Positions 39,040 through 48,699 of a DNA stretch of 64,000 nt are shown here, in pieces; position 1 is the first letter of the stretch, and every line of letters starts with the position of its first letter. The stretch lies in the NCBI GenBank assembly GCA_009746045.1, contig RPFO01000175.1, positions 1,956,898-2,020,897 of the forward strand. The letters are read 5' to 3'. The notes below the pieces were generated by a model. That model saw only the letters and a program-made list of their open reading frames with translations, ran no database searches and was not told the DNA's origin. The translations under genes and the position numbers were made by a program. This DNA is from Mesostigma viride (Eukaryota > Streptophyta > Mesostigmatophyceae > Mesostigmatales > Mesostigmataceae).

Positions 39040-41385
39040 GCGGTCGGGCTCCAGGCCGCCTTCCCCTCGCTCCCTAGGCCCCCGGCCTTCCTGGCCCTAG
39101 TTGCGCAGGTGCGGGCGACATTTCTTTCCGCCGCCCCCCCGGTGACGGCCTCGACTCTTTGGGGGTATGTCTTGGAAGGATATCACGCCGGCTGCCGGCT
39201 GCCGTGGCATCTCCCGGCCGCCCGGCAGGAAGAGCTGCTTTCCCTGGACGAGCGGGTGGGTCAGGAGGTGGTCGAGTTCGTCACGGCGGTGGCTCGAGAC
39301 GCTCAGGTCTCGGTGCGGGCGGCCTACCTCGCGGGCGGCGCCGACCTGGGCCTCATGTCCCCGCGGCAGCTGCGCCTCTTCTTGGACGCCCAGGCCCCGC
39401 CTCCCGGCCCGGTTGCCAGTGGGGGCTTTCTCATCACCTCCCTCAGCCTGGCGCAGGCCGCCATGCTGCGTGTGGAGTTCGGGGCCCCCATCGCGGTTCA
39501 GGGCGGCCAGGCCATCTTGGTGGACTCGGCCGGGCGCGCCCAGCCCCTAACCGCGGGGACGCCTGTTTCTGCCTTCCTCCACGACATCCTGGAGTTGGCA
39601 GGCATCCCGCACGAATGGCACCCCGCGGCTGACCAACCGGTCGGCATCCTCTCGCGCGCCCAGATTGCCGCTCTCCCGGGTTGCTGGGAGGCCGGCTGGG
39701 ACCCGCCCCCCCCTCATGTCCGGTCCCTTCTGGAGGGGGACGACCCCGAGTCGGGCTCCTGTGCCATCTGCCTTGAGCCCTTCCGGCCGGGGGATGGCTT
39801 GTGTCGCCTGCCCGCGTGCGGCCACACATTCCATCAAGCGTGCATCGCGCGCAGCTTGCTCCACTCCGTGCCGCGCTGCCCGTTGTGCCGGGCTGTTGTG
39901 CCGCCCCCTGGGACTGCGCTTCCTCTCGGCCCGCCCCCGGTCTCGCTGGGTCCCCTGCCGGGTCCCCACCGGGCCCCGGGGCCAGCTGCCTCCCCGACCC
40001 CTCGGCCTCCGCCCCCGGCCTCGTTGCCGGGGCCTGGGGTGGTCGCGGGCGCGCTGGCGAGTCCCCCTGGGAGGGGCGCCGGCGTTCTCGATCCCCCTCC
40101 GCTGGGGGTCTCCCCGGTGGGCACTGCCTCCTCCGTGGCCCCGGCGGGCCTGCCGGGCGCTGGTCGGGTCGTGGTGCGCGCGCCTGCCGGCCCGGCTGGG
40201 GAGACGCCGCAGGCCCCACGTCCTGCCTTTGCTGGCGCCGCTCCCCGCCACTCAGCGCCCGCCGACGGCCTTCACCGGTGTGCCGTGCTGCTTCCCACGG
40301 GGTCCCCGTGTGCGGGTGTGTTCCACAACCGTAACCTCCTCTGCCAGCACCTTCGCGCTGTGCACCCCGATCTCGGCGCGGCGGATCTGCAGGCCATGAG
40401 CTGTTACCGGTGCCCGGAAGCTCACTGCCAGCGGGTGTACTCCATTCACGGGCGCGCTCAGCACGCGCGCGCCTGTGTTGCTCAACGGCCCCTCAACCGG
40501 CCAGCAGTCCCGGCCCCCTCCCCCCCTCCCGCCTCGGCTCCCACCGGCTCCCAGCCCCCGCCGCCCGACTACTCGGCCAGTTGGCGTTGGCTTGACACGG
40601 TTCCCTGGGATGCATGCGCCATCAACCCGACGTCTACCCTGACCGACCTCCCCCACCGCGCGCGTAGCCTTTTCGCGCAATGTGCAATCGTTTCTCTCCG
40701 GCGCATGCACGCCGCTCCGGACGACCCGCTGGGCTTTAAACTGCACATGGTGACCCCCCGCCTGCTCCTCACCCCTCTCGGGCGTGGTGTGCGCGGCCTC
40801 CAGGGTGCGGTTATTGCCCGTTGCCGACGCTTTCTGCAGGGGGACTGGGAGGGGCTGTTTGGCGTGCCGCCCCCGCGCACGGCCCGGCTGTCGGGGGAGG
40901 TCAACTTCGAGCGGGTGGCCGCCGACGTCATCCGCCTCGTCCGCGAGGGGCAGCTCAGCCGGGCCATGACCCGCTTGGAAATGGCCAAGCTCGCCCCCGC
41001 CAATGCGGCTACCCTGGCGGCCTTGGAGGCTCTTCACCCTGCGGAGCCCGGATTCCAGCTGCCCGTGCCGGACCCCCTGCCGGCCCCCCTCCGGCTGGAC
41101 CGCGACTGCTTCCTGGAGGTGATGCGTGCGGTCCCGCGGGCTTCCTCTACCGGGCCGTCGGGCTGGCGCTACGAGCACTTGGAGGTCCTGGTGGGGCATG
41201 GGGGCGAGGACATTCTCTTTGACACCCTCATTGACCTGGCGGCTGGTCGCGTTCCTCCCGCTGCGCGCGAGTGGTTAGCGGGCGCTCGCCTCCTCGCTCT
41301 GCTCAAGGGTGTCTTGCCCCCCCCGAGGGCAAGGTGCGCCCGATCGCCTGCGGTGAGGTGCTCCGCAAGCTCGTGGGCAAAGTGA
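39040..41385 (+). CDS. LINE-B protein, N-terminal part: RING-H2, zinc fingers, start of RT
   Basis: The frame is open from the element's 5' edge; the first listed residue at 39,109 is a GTG, so no true start is present. A RING-H2 finger (C3H2C3) spans about 39,760-39,895: CAIC, then CGHTFHQAC, then CPLC. RING domains usually act as E3 ubiquitin ligases, so this is unusual in a retrotransposon. Pro-rich linkers follow, then two C2H2-like fingers near 40,279-40,480 (HLRAVH; CPEAHC ... H), as in other site-selective LINEs. The region before RT includes TGPSGWRYEHLEVL near 41,150. The frame is lost at C8 (41317-41324), and the last ~20 residues are spurious. Confidence 0.85.
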   Translation, partial: AVGLQAAFPSLPRPPAFLALVAQVRATFLSAAPPVTASTLWGYVLEGYHAGCRLPWHLPAARQEELLSLDERVGQEVVEFVTAVARDAQVSVRAAYLAGGADLGLMSPRQLRLFLDAQAPPPGPVASGGFLITSLSLAQAAMLRVEFGAPIAVQGGQAILVDSAGRAQPLTAGTPVSAFLHDILELAGIPHEWHPAADQPVGILSRAQIAALPGCWEAGWDPPPPHVRSLLEGDDPESGSCAICLEPFRPGDGLCRLPACGHTFHQACIARSLLHSVPRCPLCRAVVPPPGTALPLGPPPVSLGPLPGPHRAPGPAASPTPRPPPPASLPGPGVVAGALASPPGRGAGVLDPPPLGVSPVGTASSVAPAGLPGAGRVVVRAPAGPAGETPQAPRPAFAGAAPRHSAPADGLHRCAVLLPTGSPCAGVFHNRNLLCQHLRAVHPDLGAADLQAMSCYRCPEAHCQRVYSIHGRAQHARACVAQRPLNRPAVPAPSPPPASAPTGSQPPPPDYSASWRWLDTVPWDACAINPTSTLTDLPHRARSLFAQCAIVSLRRMHAAPDDPLGFKLHMVTPRLLLTPLGRGVRGLQGAVIARCRRFLQGDWEGLFGVPPPRTARLSGEVNFERVAADVIRLVREGQLSRAMTRLEMAKLAPANAATLAALEALHPAEPGFQLPVPDPLPAPLRLDRDCFLEVMRAVPRASSTGPSGWRYEHLEVLVGHGGEDILFDTLIDLAAGRVPPAAREWLAGARLLALLKGVLPPPRARCARSPAVRCSASSWAK

Positions 41386-43481
41386 TCTGCCGCCAAAAGG
41401 CGCCCGAGCTCCGTGCCTTTTTCTGCCCGCCCCTCGCAGCGGGTGAGACCTCGGTGGCGGCCCAGCTGGGGGTGACGACTCCAGGCGGGGCGGATATCCT
41501 CATCCATTCGGTGCAGGCCTACCTCGAGGCCCACCCCACCCACGCTGTCGTCAAGGTCGACTGCCACAACGCGTTCAACAGTCTGTCCCGCGCCAGCATG
41601 TTTGCGGCCGTCATGGAGTCCTTCGAGGACTTGTACGCTTGGACAGCCGTGTGCTACGGCCAGCCCGGCCAACTGGTTCACATCATGGAGGACGGCACTC
41701 GCGGCGGCCTGCTGTCGCGGTCGGGCACCCAGCAAGGGGACCCCCTGGGACCCCTGTACTTTGCCGCCCCCCTCCAGGGTTGCCTCCAAGCGGTCCATGC
41801 TGCCCACCCGGCGGTCGCTATTCAGGCCTACTTGGATGATATCTACCTTCTGGGCCCTGTGCCGGACACCACCGCGGCTCTGCTGGCACTGCAGACCGCG
41901 GTGGCCGACATCAACCTCCAGTTGACCCTTGCCAAGTGCGCGGTGTACTCGCCCCAAGGTGATTGCTCCGGCTTTCCGCCCCAGCTCTTGGGCCGGGACG
42001 AGCGCCTCCATGGGTTGGATGTCCTCGGCGTTCCGGTTGGCGACCCCGCGTTTGTCATCGATGCTCTGCGGGCCGCCCTCGAGGCACGCACTGAGGTACT
42101 GCCCTTGATTGCGCGCCTTCATGATTCGCAGACCAAGGGTCTGCTTCTGTGGTTTTGCGCTCACCCTCGCGTCGTTCACTGGCTCCGGGGCGCTCTTCCG
42201 TCTCAGGTCCGGCTGGCCGCCGAGGGCCACGACGAACGCATCCAGTCGGCCTTGGCGCAGCTGGTCCCGGGCCCCGACCTCCCGCCACATGCTATTCGCA
42301 TTGCCTCCCTGCCTGCACGGATGGGTGGCTGCGGTCTGACTCGTGCCGCCCGGCTGGCCCCAGCAGCCTTTTTGGGCTCCGTCGCTCAGTCGTGGGCGGA
42401 AAGCTGCCGGCTCCTGCCCCTTTTGGCAACGGCAGCGCCTGACCTCCTGGACCCCAGCAGCCCTTTGCCCTTCGTCACCGCCATCCAGGAGGCCTATGCT
42501 GAGATCCAGCAGGCCTGTTCTCCCGTCCGTGCCGCTCAGGCGGTACAGCGCCACCTCCCTCGCGGCACTCCCTCGGTCGCCTCCGTTCAATCTCCCGCCG
42601 CATTCCCTGCTCGCGTCATCGATAAACACCAGAAAACCTACGCGGGTATTCTGCACACGGCTGATTGGATTGCTCTTTTCGCGGACCTCAACGCCCAGGG
42701 ACGTGCGTGGCTGTTCTCGCTTTCCTTGCGGAGTGTGGGCTCGGCGTACCTTCGTGCTCTTCCCATGGCCCCCCCATTCGCCTTGGCTCCCAGCCACTAC
42801 TCGGTGGCGCTCCGGCACCAGCTATTTGCCCCGCAGCCTCTTGTTCCGGCCGGGCGGCCTTGTGGTAGCTGTGGGCAGCCGCTGGATCCCACGGGGACTC
42901 ACTACCTTGCCTGCATGGGGGGCCAACAGAATCAGAATTGGTATTTGTATTTGCACACTGTCCTCCTGACGGTGGTGCTCGCCATGATTCGGTCGGTTTT
43001 CCCCCACGCGAACATCCGGTCCGAGGATGCGGATGGCGCTGCCTTCTATTCCCCCAACCACCGGCCTGACATCGTGGTGCTGGACTTTGAGGGGGGTGGC
43101 CGGCATCTGCTTATTGACGTTTCGGTGGCGCGGCCCTTGGCTCTTAGCCACGTGGCTGGGGCCTCCCTCACGGCAGGTTACACGGCGGACCGGGCGGAGC
43201 GGGCCAAGCTCCTGGCCTACGGCGACGTCGGGCACCATCGTGTGGTGCCCTTTGTCCTGGAGGAGTTTGGGGCCATGGGGCCCCTGACCTCCGCCTTCTT
43301 CAAGGAGTGTTGCCGGCTCCGGGAGGACCGGCTGGACCTGGAGGGCCAGCGGGCCCCATGGTCGGCGCGGACCTGGACGTCATATTGGCGTCAGCGCCTG
43401 TCGGTGGCGCTGACTCGGGCCATGGCTGACATCATGCTCCGCCGTACGCGGGCTGATTTTGCGGTGCAGCAGGGCTATTAG
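41271..43481 (+). CDS. LINE-B protein, C-terminal part: reverse transcriptase and PD-D endonuclease
   Basis: Frame 3 continues after the C8 run with GKVRPIACGEVLRKL. RT motifs are VVKVDCHNAFNSLSR (A), SGTQQGDPLGPLYFA (B) and AYLDDIYLLG (C, catalytic LDD). A CCHC-like knuckle, CGSCGQPLDPTGTHYLAC, is at ~42,861-42,914. It precedes RPDIVVLDFEGG ... HLLIDVSVARPL, the PD-x(n)-D core of the restriction-like endonuclease of R2/CRE/NeSL-type LINEs. That enzyme nicks target DNA to prime reverse transcription. The protein ends RRTRADFAVQQGY at 43,481. Apart from the frameshift it looks intact. Confidence 0.9.
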   Translation: MVSGRSPPRSAQGCLAPPEGKVRPIACGEVLRKLVGKVICRQKAPELRAFFCPPLAAGETSVAAQLGVTTPGGADILIHSVQAYLEAHPTHAVVKVDCHNAFNSLSRASMFAAVMESFEDLYAWTAVCYGQPGQLVHIMEDGTRGGLLSRSGTQQGDPLGPLYFAAPLQGCLQAVHAAHPAVAIQAYLDDIYLLGPVPDTTAALLALQTAVADINLQLTLAKCAVYSPQGDCSGFPPQLLGRDERLHGLDVLGVPVGDPAFVIDALRAALEARTEVLPLIARLHDSQTKGLLLWFCAHPRVVHWLRGALPSQVRLAAEGHDERIQSALAQLVPGPDLPPHAIRIASLPARMGGCGLTRAARLAPAAFLGSVAQSWAESCRLLPLLATAAPDLLDPSSPLPFVTAIQEAYAEIQQACSPVRAAQAVQRHLPRGTPSVASVQSPAAFPARVIDKHQKTYAGILHTADWIALFADLNAQGRAWLFSLSLRSVGSAYLRALPMAPPFALAPSHYSVALRHQLFAPQPLVPAGRPCGSCGQPLDPTGTHYLACMGGQQNQNWYLYLHTVLLTVVLAMIRSVFPHANIRSEDADGAAFYSPNHRPDIVVLDFEGGGRHLLIDVSVARPLALSHVAGASLTAGYTADRAERAKLLAYGDVGHHRVVPFVLEEFGAMGPLTSAFFKECCRLREDRLDLEGQRAPWSARTWTSYWRQRLSVALTRAMADIMLRRTRADFAVQQGY

Positions 43482-43614
43482 GTTCCTCCCGTTAGGCGTT
43501 TCCATTGGTCTTATCGTAGTATAGAGCTTTGACATGGCTCTGTATATAGGTTTATAGCTGGGCGTTTGCTTTGGTTTGAGTGATTTCACTCTGCTGTAAG
43601 TAATTATATTTTTA

Positions 43615-43850
43615 ATATATAATGACATCAAATGAACTCAGTTGGACCTGGAACTTGGCACATGTTCGAAACACATCCCATGCAGCCTGCCCACAAAGCT
43701 TCAGGCTGGTTGGATAACAAATTGGTGACAGATGCTAGCATAAATACCACAGAAAAAGCAGCTTTCTATTTTTCTTCCAAGGGTTTCATGGCAATCATTC
43801 CACCTTGGTGTACAGAAGGTTCCAAACAACACATGATTACATTATGCATC
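43615..43850. repeat. Continuation of the 184-bp tandem repeat after LINE-B
   Basis: It resumes the interrupted unit (ATGACATCAAATGAACTCAG) and runs to the left target duplication of the LINE-A copy at 43,851. It is diverged from the upstream units after about 43,790. Confidence 0.75.
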
Positions 43851-43861
43851 ATATTTACAAT

Positions 43862-45405
43862 CCTCACGGTGGGGGTGGGCTACGCACCCCATAGTGGTCT
43901 ACCTGCGTTGGAACGCCAGAAGTTCTTCGAGGACTTGCATAGCCTTGAGGGGGCCACCCCGGCCCGCCACTTTTTGGTTATGCTGCTAGACGCCAATGCC
44001 ACGCTCCCCGTGGGTACTGCTGGCAGTCGCTTTGCGCCTGCTGACACTGCTGCTAATGACAGGCCTTTGACACGGTCCTCTGGGAGGCTCTTTGGGCCAT
44101 CCTAGCTCTGGACCGCGTGCCACCAGCGTTTATTGCTGCCATTCGCCGACTGTATGAGGGCTCACAGGCAGTAGTGCGGACTGCGGAAGGCACCACCCCA
44201 CCATTCCCCCTTCACCACGGGGTGTGGCAAGGTTGTGTCCTGTCTCCATACCTGTTCATTATTGTCGTGGACCACGTCATGCGCCAGGCACGTGCGCGCT
44301 TTACTGCTCTTAAGGGGTTCGAGCCAGGCTTGGACATCCTTAACGAGCGTGGGCACGGCGGGGTTAGCACGGGTTACCGCCTGGCTGACCTGATTTATGC
44401 GGACGACACCACCCTCATCGCGCGCCCCGAGCACATTCAGACCTGGCTGGACTGTCTGGGCCTGGAGGCGAGGGCGGTGGGGTTGGAGATTAGTGTCAAA
44501 ACTGAGGCGATGGTGATTGGGGCCTCCAGTCGCCCACCGCTGCCGCGCCTGCTAGACGGGACGGAGGTCCCACTCCGCGACCGCTTCAAGCTGTTGGGGA
44601 GTTGGCTTCCGGACACTGCCGACGATGTGGACACCCGCATCGGCCTTTCCTGGGCCAAGCTCCGTTCGCTCAACACCTACTGGCGCTCCAAGGGCCTGGA
44701 CGAGCACCGCAAGCGCATGCTCTTCAAGGTCCTCGTCCTCACGGTGCTCACGTATGGCGCCGAGGCATGGACACTCACGGCAACCCTGGCAGCCAAGCTA
44801 GACGGCACGGTCACCCGGATGCTCCGACAGGTCCTGAATGTCGGGTTTTCTCAGCGTAGGTCCTTAGAGTCTTTGTATCACGGTATGCCGCGTATTTCGG
44901 ACGAGATTAGACAGCGTAGGATAGCATTTGTAGGACATCTTGCTCGCACCAGCCAGGTCGACACCGCCCTTGGTCTGGCCGGTCCTCAGCGGCTCGGCCA
45001 ACCGGGGCGGCACATTTTGACCTGGCCTGGCCCCAAGAACATTCCTAAAAAGGTAGGGAAACATGCCATGACCTATACCCAGATGTTGCTGGACGACCTA
45101 GTGGTCCCAGCCCAGTTTGAGTACCGCATCCACTCTCTCTCCCGTCTTTGGACTGCCATGCAAGACAAGACGCGGTGGAAGAAGATTGTCAAGGCGCACA
45201 CGCCAGCCCCTGTGGGCAAGCCGCCTCCCCCCAAACGGAGGAGCCGTTTTGATGAGTAGCGTAGATAGGCTTTTCTAGACTAGATATAGCTTAGAGTTAG
45301 GTTAGTTCGATTACGCGGCTTCCTCCACACCACCCATCCAACCTGGAATATGTGCTACATGATCTCCCAACGGAGACATGTTATAATTTAATTTAATTTA
45401 ATTTA
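43862..45405 (+). mobile_element. LINE-A copy 2: internally deleted LINE with endonuclease remnant and RT
   Basis: It is flanked by ATATTTACAAT (43851-43861 and 45406-45416). The 5' end encodes the last part of an apurinic-type endonuclease (YAPHSGLPALERQKFFEDL, then MLLDANATLPVG, matching PHS and DxN motifs). It then jumps to RT motif A at 44,063, so the region between endonuclease and RT motif A is deleted. The 3' UTR ends with the stem-loop CTCCCAACGGAG (45,363-45,374) and a (TTTAA)n tail. Confidence 0.88.
44063..45259 (+). CDS. LINE-A reverse transcriptase, C-terminal two-thirds
   Basis: The frame is open from AFDTVLWEALWAIL (motif A) through GVWQGCVLSPYLF (motif B) and LIYADDTTLIA (catalytic YADD), FKLLGSWLPDTADD, LTVLTYGAEAWTLT and GHLARTSQVDTA to the stop. 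The YGAEAWT block and following sequence are typical of the C-terminal part of APE-type LINE RT proteins. About 399 residues are uninterrupted. There is no start codon because the deletion removed the N-terminus; it is not expected to be functional alone. It is the best-preserved member of the LINE-A family in this window. Confidence 0.88.
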   Translation, partial: AFDTVLWEALWAILALDRVPPAFIAAIRRLYEGSQAVVRTAEGTTPPFPLHHGVWQGCVLSPYLFIIVVDHVMRQARARFTALKGFEPGLDILNERGHGGVSTGYRLADLIYADDTTLIARPEHIQTWLDCLGLEARAVGLEISVKTEAMVIGASSRPPLPRLLDGTEVPLRDRFKLLGSWLPDTADDVDTRIGLSWAKLRSLNTYWRSKGLDEHRKRMLFKVLVLTVLTYGAEAWTLTATLAAKLDGTVTRMLRQVLNVGFSQRRSLESLYHGMPRISDEIRQRRIAFVGHLARTSQVDTALGLAGPQRLGQPGRHILTWPGPKNIPKKVGKHAMTYTQMLLDDLVVPAQFEYRIHSLSRLWTAMQDKTRWKKIVKAHTPAPVGKPPPPKRRSRFDE

Positions 45406-45875
45406 ATATTTACAATGCAGGAAGGCATACTTGGGGGCACATGCCTATAGTACAATGCATTAATAACACAGCTCTAGCCAGCTAGCTAGCTATATAGTGG
45501 CTAATGCCACACCCGGGGGCACGTTCTCACGGCCCTGCTGCATCCTTTTCCTTTTCTTCTTCTCTGCATCTGACAGGGGCCTGCCCCCCATCTTCTCATC
45601 CACCAGCCTGGTGAGCACCCTGACGTTGGTGACTTGCGTCAGCTACCCTACCCCCATGGCACGCTTGGCCTTACGCTTGGTGAAGGTGGAGGGGTGGGTG
45701 CGACAGTTGGTCTGGGTTTTCATCACCCCCTTCCTCCAGTGCATGCGTGTGCTCCAACGCCTAAGCAGAGAAGCACACACACATACACACTCACACACAC
45801 GTCGATCCCTTACCCACCCACCCACACATACCCACATACACATGTATCCACCCACCCATGCATTATTACACGTAG

Positions 45876-45876
<1 letters not shown>

Positions 45877-45922
<46 letters not shown>

Positions 45923-45926
45923 CGTA

Positions 45927-45958
<32 letters not shown>

Positions 45959-45959
45959 T

Positions 45960-46046
<87 letters not shown>

Positions 46047-46050
46047 TGCA
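45877..46050. repeat. (CACG)n microsatellite
   Basis: About 170 bp of nearly uninterrupted GCAC/CACG tetranucleotide, followed by GCCGTGTTGGTCTGTACGGC. All reading frames across it give meaningless ThrHisAla- or CysValArg-type repeats. Confidence 0.95.
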
Positions 46051-46439
46051 CGCCGTGTTGGTCTGTACGGCAGTACGGGGTACTCCGTAAAACCCTTGCG
46101 TACTGTAAAAATACAGGTATTTTTGCGAGGGGTAAAAAATACGCGAAAAAAATACGCAGTACGGCATACACTAGGAAGGGGGGTGTGACATTTTGTGATA
46201 TTTTGTGACATATCACGTGACATTTTGTGATGTGGATGTGACAAAATGTGACATTTTGTGATTTTTTGTGACAAAACTGTGATATTCTGTGACATTTCGT
46301 GACAAATCATGTGATAAAACCAGCATATTCTGTGATTATCTTTGTGACAAAAACAAGGAAATTATCACAAAATATCAATGTCACGACTTGACAAAACGCA
46401 CTGACAAAATCCGTGACATTATCACTGATATATCACGAA

Positions 46440-46640
46440 AAAAAGGGTGACAAATCCGTGACATTATCACTGATATATCACGAAAAAAAGGGTGACAAAT
46501 CCGTGACATTATCACTGATATATCACGAAAAAAGGGTGACAAATCCGTGACATTATCACTGATATATCAGGAAAAAAGGGTGACAAAATCCGTGACATTG
46601 TCACTGATATATCAGGAAAAAAGGGTGACAAAATCCGTGA
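46440..46640. repeat. 45-bp subterminal tandem repeat of CACTA-2
   Basis: GGGTGACAAATCCGTGACAT plus ATCACTGATATATCACG/GAAAA recurs about every 45 bp, four to five times. Similar TGACA units continue on both sides and at the other end of the element. Confidence 0.8.
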
Positions 46641-47103
46641 CATTGTCACTGATAAATCTAGGGAGAAAACAGTGACATAAAACCACGGGCGATCATGACA
46701 TATCACACAGATATATCGTGACATGTCACACAGATATATCAGAACACATTCCAAAGCAAAACGGATGAAAAGCACGCCTCGCGATTTCTTTATTACAAAT
46801 ATAAAGATAAATGTAACAGATCTTCATTCTTCAGTCTTGATTCTTCATTCTTCAACAGTGATTATCGATCAGTGACAGTTTGCAAACGCCGGCTTGGCGC
46901 TTGTCGTTGCGTGACAGAAATCTCGGAATGTTCCTGGAATGCATCAAAAAACGCACATGCGCAAGAAACATGAACGGATGGTTGGTGTCAATTGTCTCAT
47001 CTGCCACCGCACCCAAGTAACCAATTCATGAACAAGAAAGCGCTCGGTATAGATCAAGAAAACAAAAACAAACATGCGCAGCCGTAGTGCCTAGATGACG
47101 ATG

Positions 47104-48676
47104 TCAAGTGGACGACGACGAGGAGGCCGGCACCTTGTCTCCCTGTGAGCAGAAAAAAAAGGCAAGTTTAAACACTCAAGATGTGTCATAGCCTTTCACA
47201 GCCTCGATCAATAGAAATGTTGCACATCAAAATGAACGTGTTGCCTAGAACATCCTTGAATGGGTTTCAAGAACAGCAAGGCGGCCTCCCCCGCCCGCAA
47301 ACTCATAATCCCAGTGTTTACAACCCCCGAGGGGGTTGTAAAATTGCAATCACTCATTAAAAAATAAAAATAAAAAAATCCCAGTTTCACACACTGCCCA
47401 CTCATAAATAATCCCAGGTTCTGACAGCCCCCGCTCAGCCCACTCATGAACAACCCAGTTTAGACCCCCCCCACTCATACACTATCCCAGTTTCCCACAG
47501 CCCCCACTCAGCCCACTCTGACATAAACCACCCCAGTTTAGACCCCCCTCTCATAAATAACCCCAGTTTCCCACAGTCACCACTCAGCCACCCATACACC
47601 ACCCAGTTTCCAACCCGCCCCCCCTCATAAATAATCCCAATGGTTTTCAACCCCCTCAATCAGTAATCAAAAACAAAAAAATCCCACTTTTCACACACTG
47701 CCTACTCATAAATAATCCCAGTTTATGACAGCCCCTGCTCAGCCCACTCATAAACAATCCAGTTAAATACAACCCCCCCACCCACACATTATCCCAGTTT
47801 CCCACAGCCCCACTCAGCCCACTCTGACATAAACCACACCAGTTTAGACCCCCCCTCTCATAAATAACCCCAGGTTCCTACAGCCCCCCACTCAGCCCAC
47901 TCATAAACCACCCATGCAGTTTACAACCTCCCCCTCATATTAACCCCAGTTCTCCACAGCCCCCGGGGGCTATGAAAAACGAGTGCGCCACTCAGCCACC
48001 TCAAATGCCACCGAGTTTACAGTCCCCCCCCCCCCCATAAATAATCCCAAGTGTTTACAACCTCCTCAACCAGTTGTTAAAAAAAAAAAAAAAACAGTTT
48101 CACACACTGCCCACTCATAAATAATCCCAGTTTCCGACAGCCCCCGCCCAGCCCACATAAATAACGCGGCTGACAACCCCCCAACAGCCCCCGCTCAGCC
48201 CACTAAAAAACAACCCAGTTTACAGCCCCTCCACTCATAAATAACCCCAATTTCCCACAGCCCCCACTCTGCCCACTCATGAACTACCCCTGTTTGCAAC
48301 CCCCCAAATCACACCACTCATAACCATGTCCAGGTTTACAACCCCACCCACTCCTGAGACTTACTTCAGGGGTTGCATGGGAGACATCGGCCGCCTTTCT
48401 GGCTGCAATCATTGCCTCCTTCTTGGCAAGGAGCGCGGCCAGCGCCGCCTCTACCGAGGCCATGTCTTCATCTGCTCTTTGCGCAGGCAACATGGATGAT
48501 GGCACCGATGCTGTGGCGGTTGTTGAAGGGAGTGCTGTCGGGGGCAGGATTGTCGGCGCTGCCGGCGGTGGTGGTGCTGCTGCAGGCAGCTTTGCGAGCT
48601 TCGTGCACGGCTGCACTCTTGGATCGGCAGCGCTGCGTTTCTCTCGGCGTGAACCGGCCTTCACTACGCTTCCCAT
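47104..48676 (-). CDS. Predicted two-exon gene inside CACTA-2, unknown function
   Basis: Exon 1 (48,676-48,365) starts MGSVVKAGSRREKRSA and includes an Ala/Pro-rich part and a helical segment (MASVEAALAALLAKKEAMIA). It ends at a consensus donor, GAA|GTAAGT. A ~1.2-kb C-rich intron follows. The acceptor CTGCTCACAG leads to exon 2 (47,142-47,104), which reads GDKVPASSSSST and stops, in phase with exon 1. The splice signals and in-frame stop support the model. The start could be internal to a larger gene. No known domain is recognised; a small CACTA accessory protein is possible. Confidence 0.45.
47280..48350. repeat. C-rich minisatellite-like region in the predicted intron
   Basis: Irregular repeats of CCCACTCATAAATAA, TCCCAGTTT and CCACAGCCCC recur roughly every 50-70 bp for more than 1 kb, with strong C bias on the plus strand (G-rich on the transcribed minus strand). 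Confidence 0.8.
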
Positions 48677-48699
48677 TTCAAATCGATGACCATTGAAGC

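Larger units (their letters stand above)
39039..43614 (+). mobile_element. LINE-B: restriction-like-endonuclease non-LTR retrotransposon with RING finger
   Basis: It is flanked by the 13-bp duplication ATATATAATGACA (39026-39038 and 43615-43627). The neighbouring 184-bp repeat units preserve the empty site. The coding frame is open right to the 5' junction without an ATG, so this copy is 5'-truncated. One ORF, broken by a C8 run, carries RING and C2H2-like zinc fingers, reverse transcriptase, a CCHC knuckle and a PD...D endonuclease. The 3' UTR is ~130 bp and ends TTTTTAA. A shorter copy is at 5291-5486. Confidence 0.92.

Noticed and set aside
39443..40251. Arg/Pro/Gly-rich minus-strand ORFs
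   Set aside because: Shadows of the RING/Pro-rich region of LINE-B.
41169..42818. 549-residue minus-strand ORF
   Set aside because: It is an antisense shadow of the GC-rich LINE-B reverse transcriptase ORF; no recognisable domain.
45497..46310. ThrHisAla / CysValArg-rich ORFs on both strands
   Set aside because: They arise from the (CACG)n tract and have no coding character.
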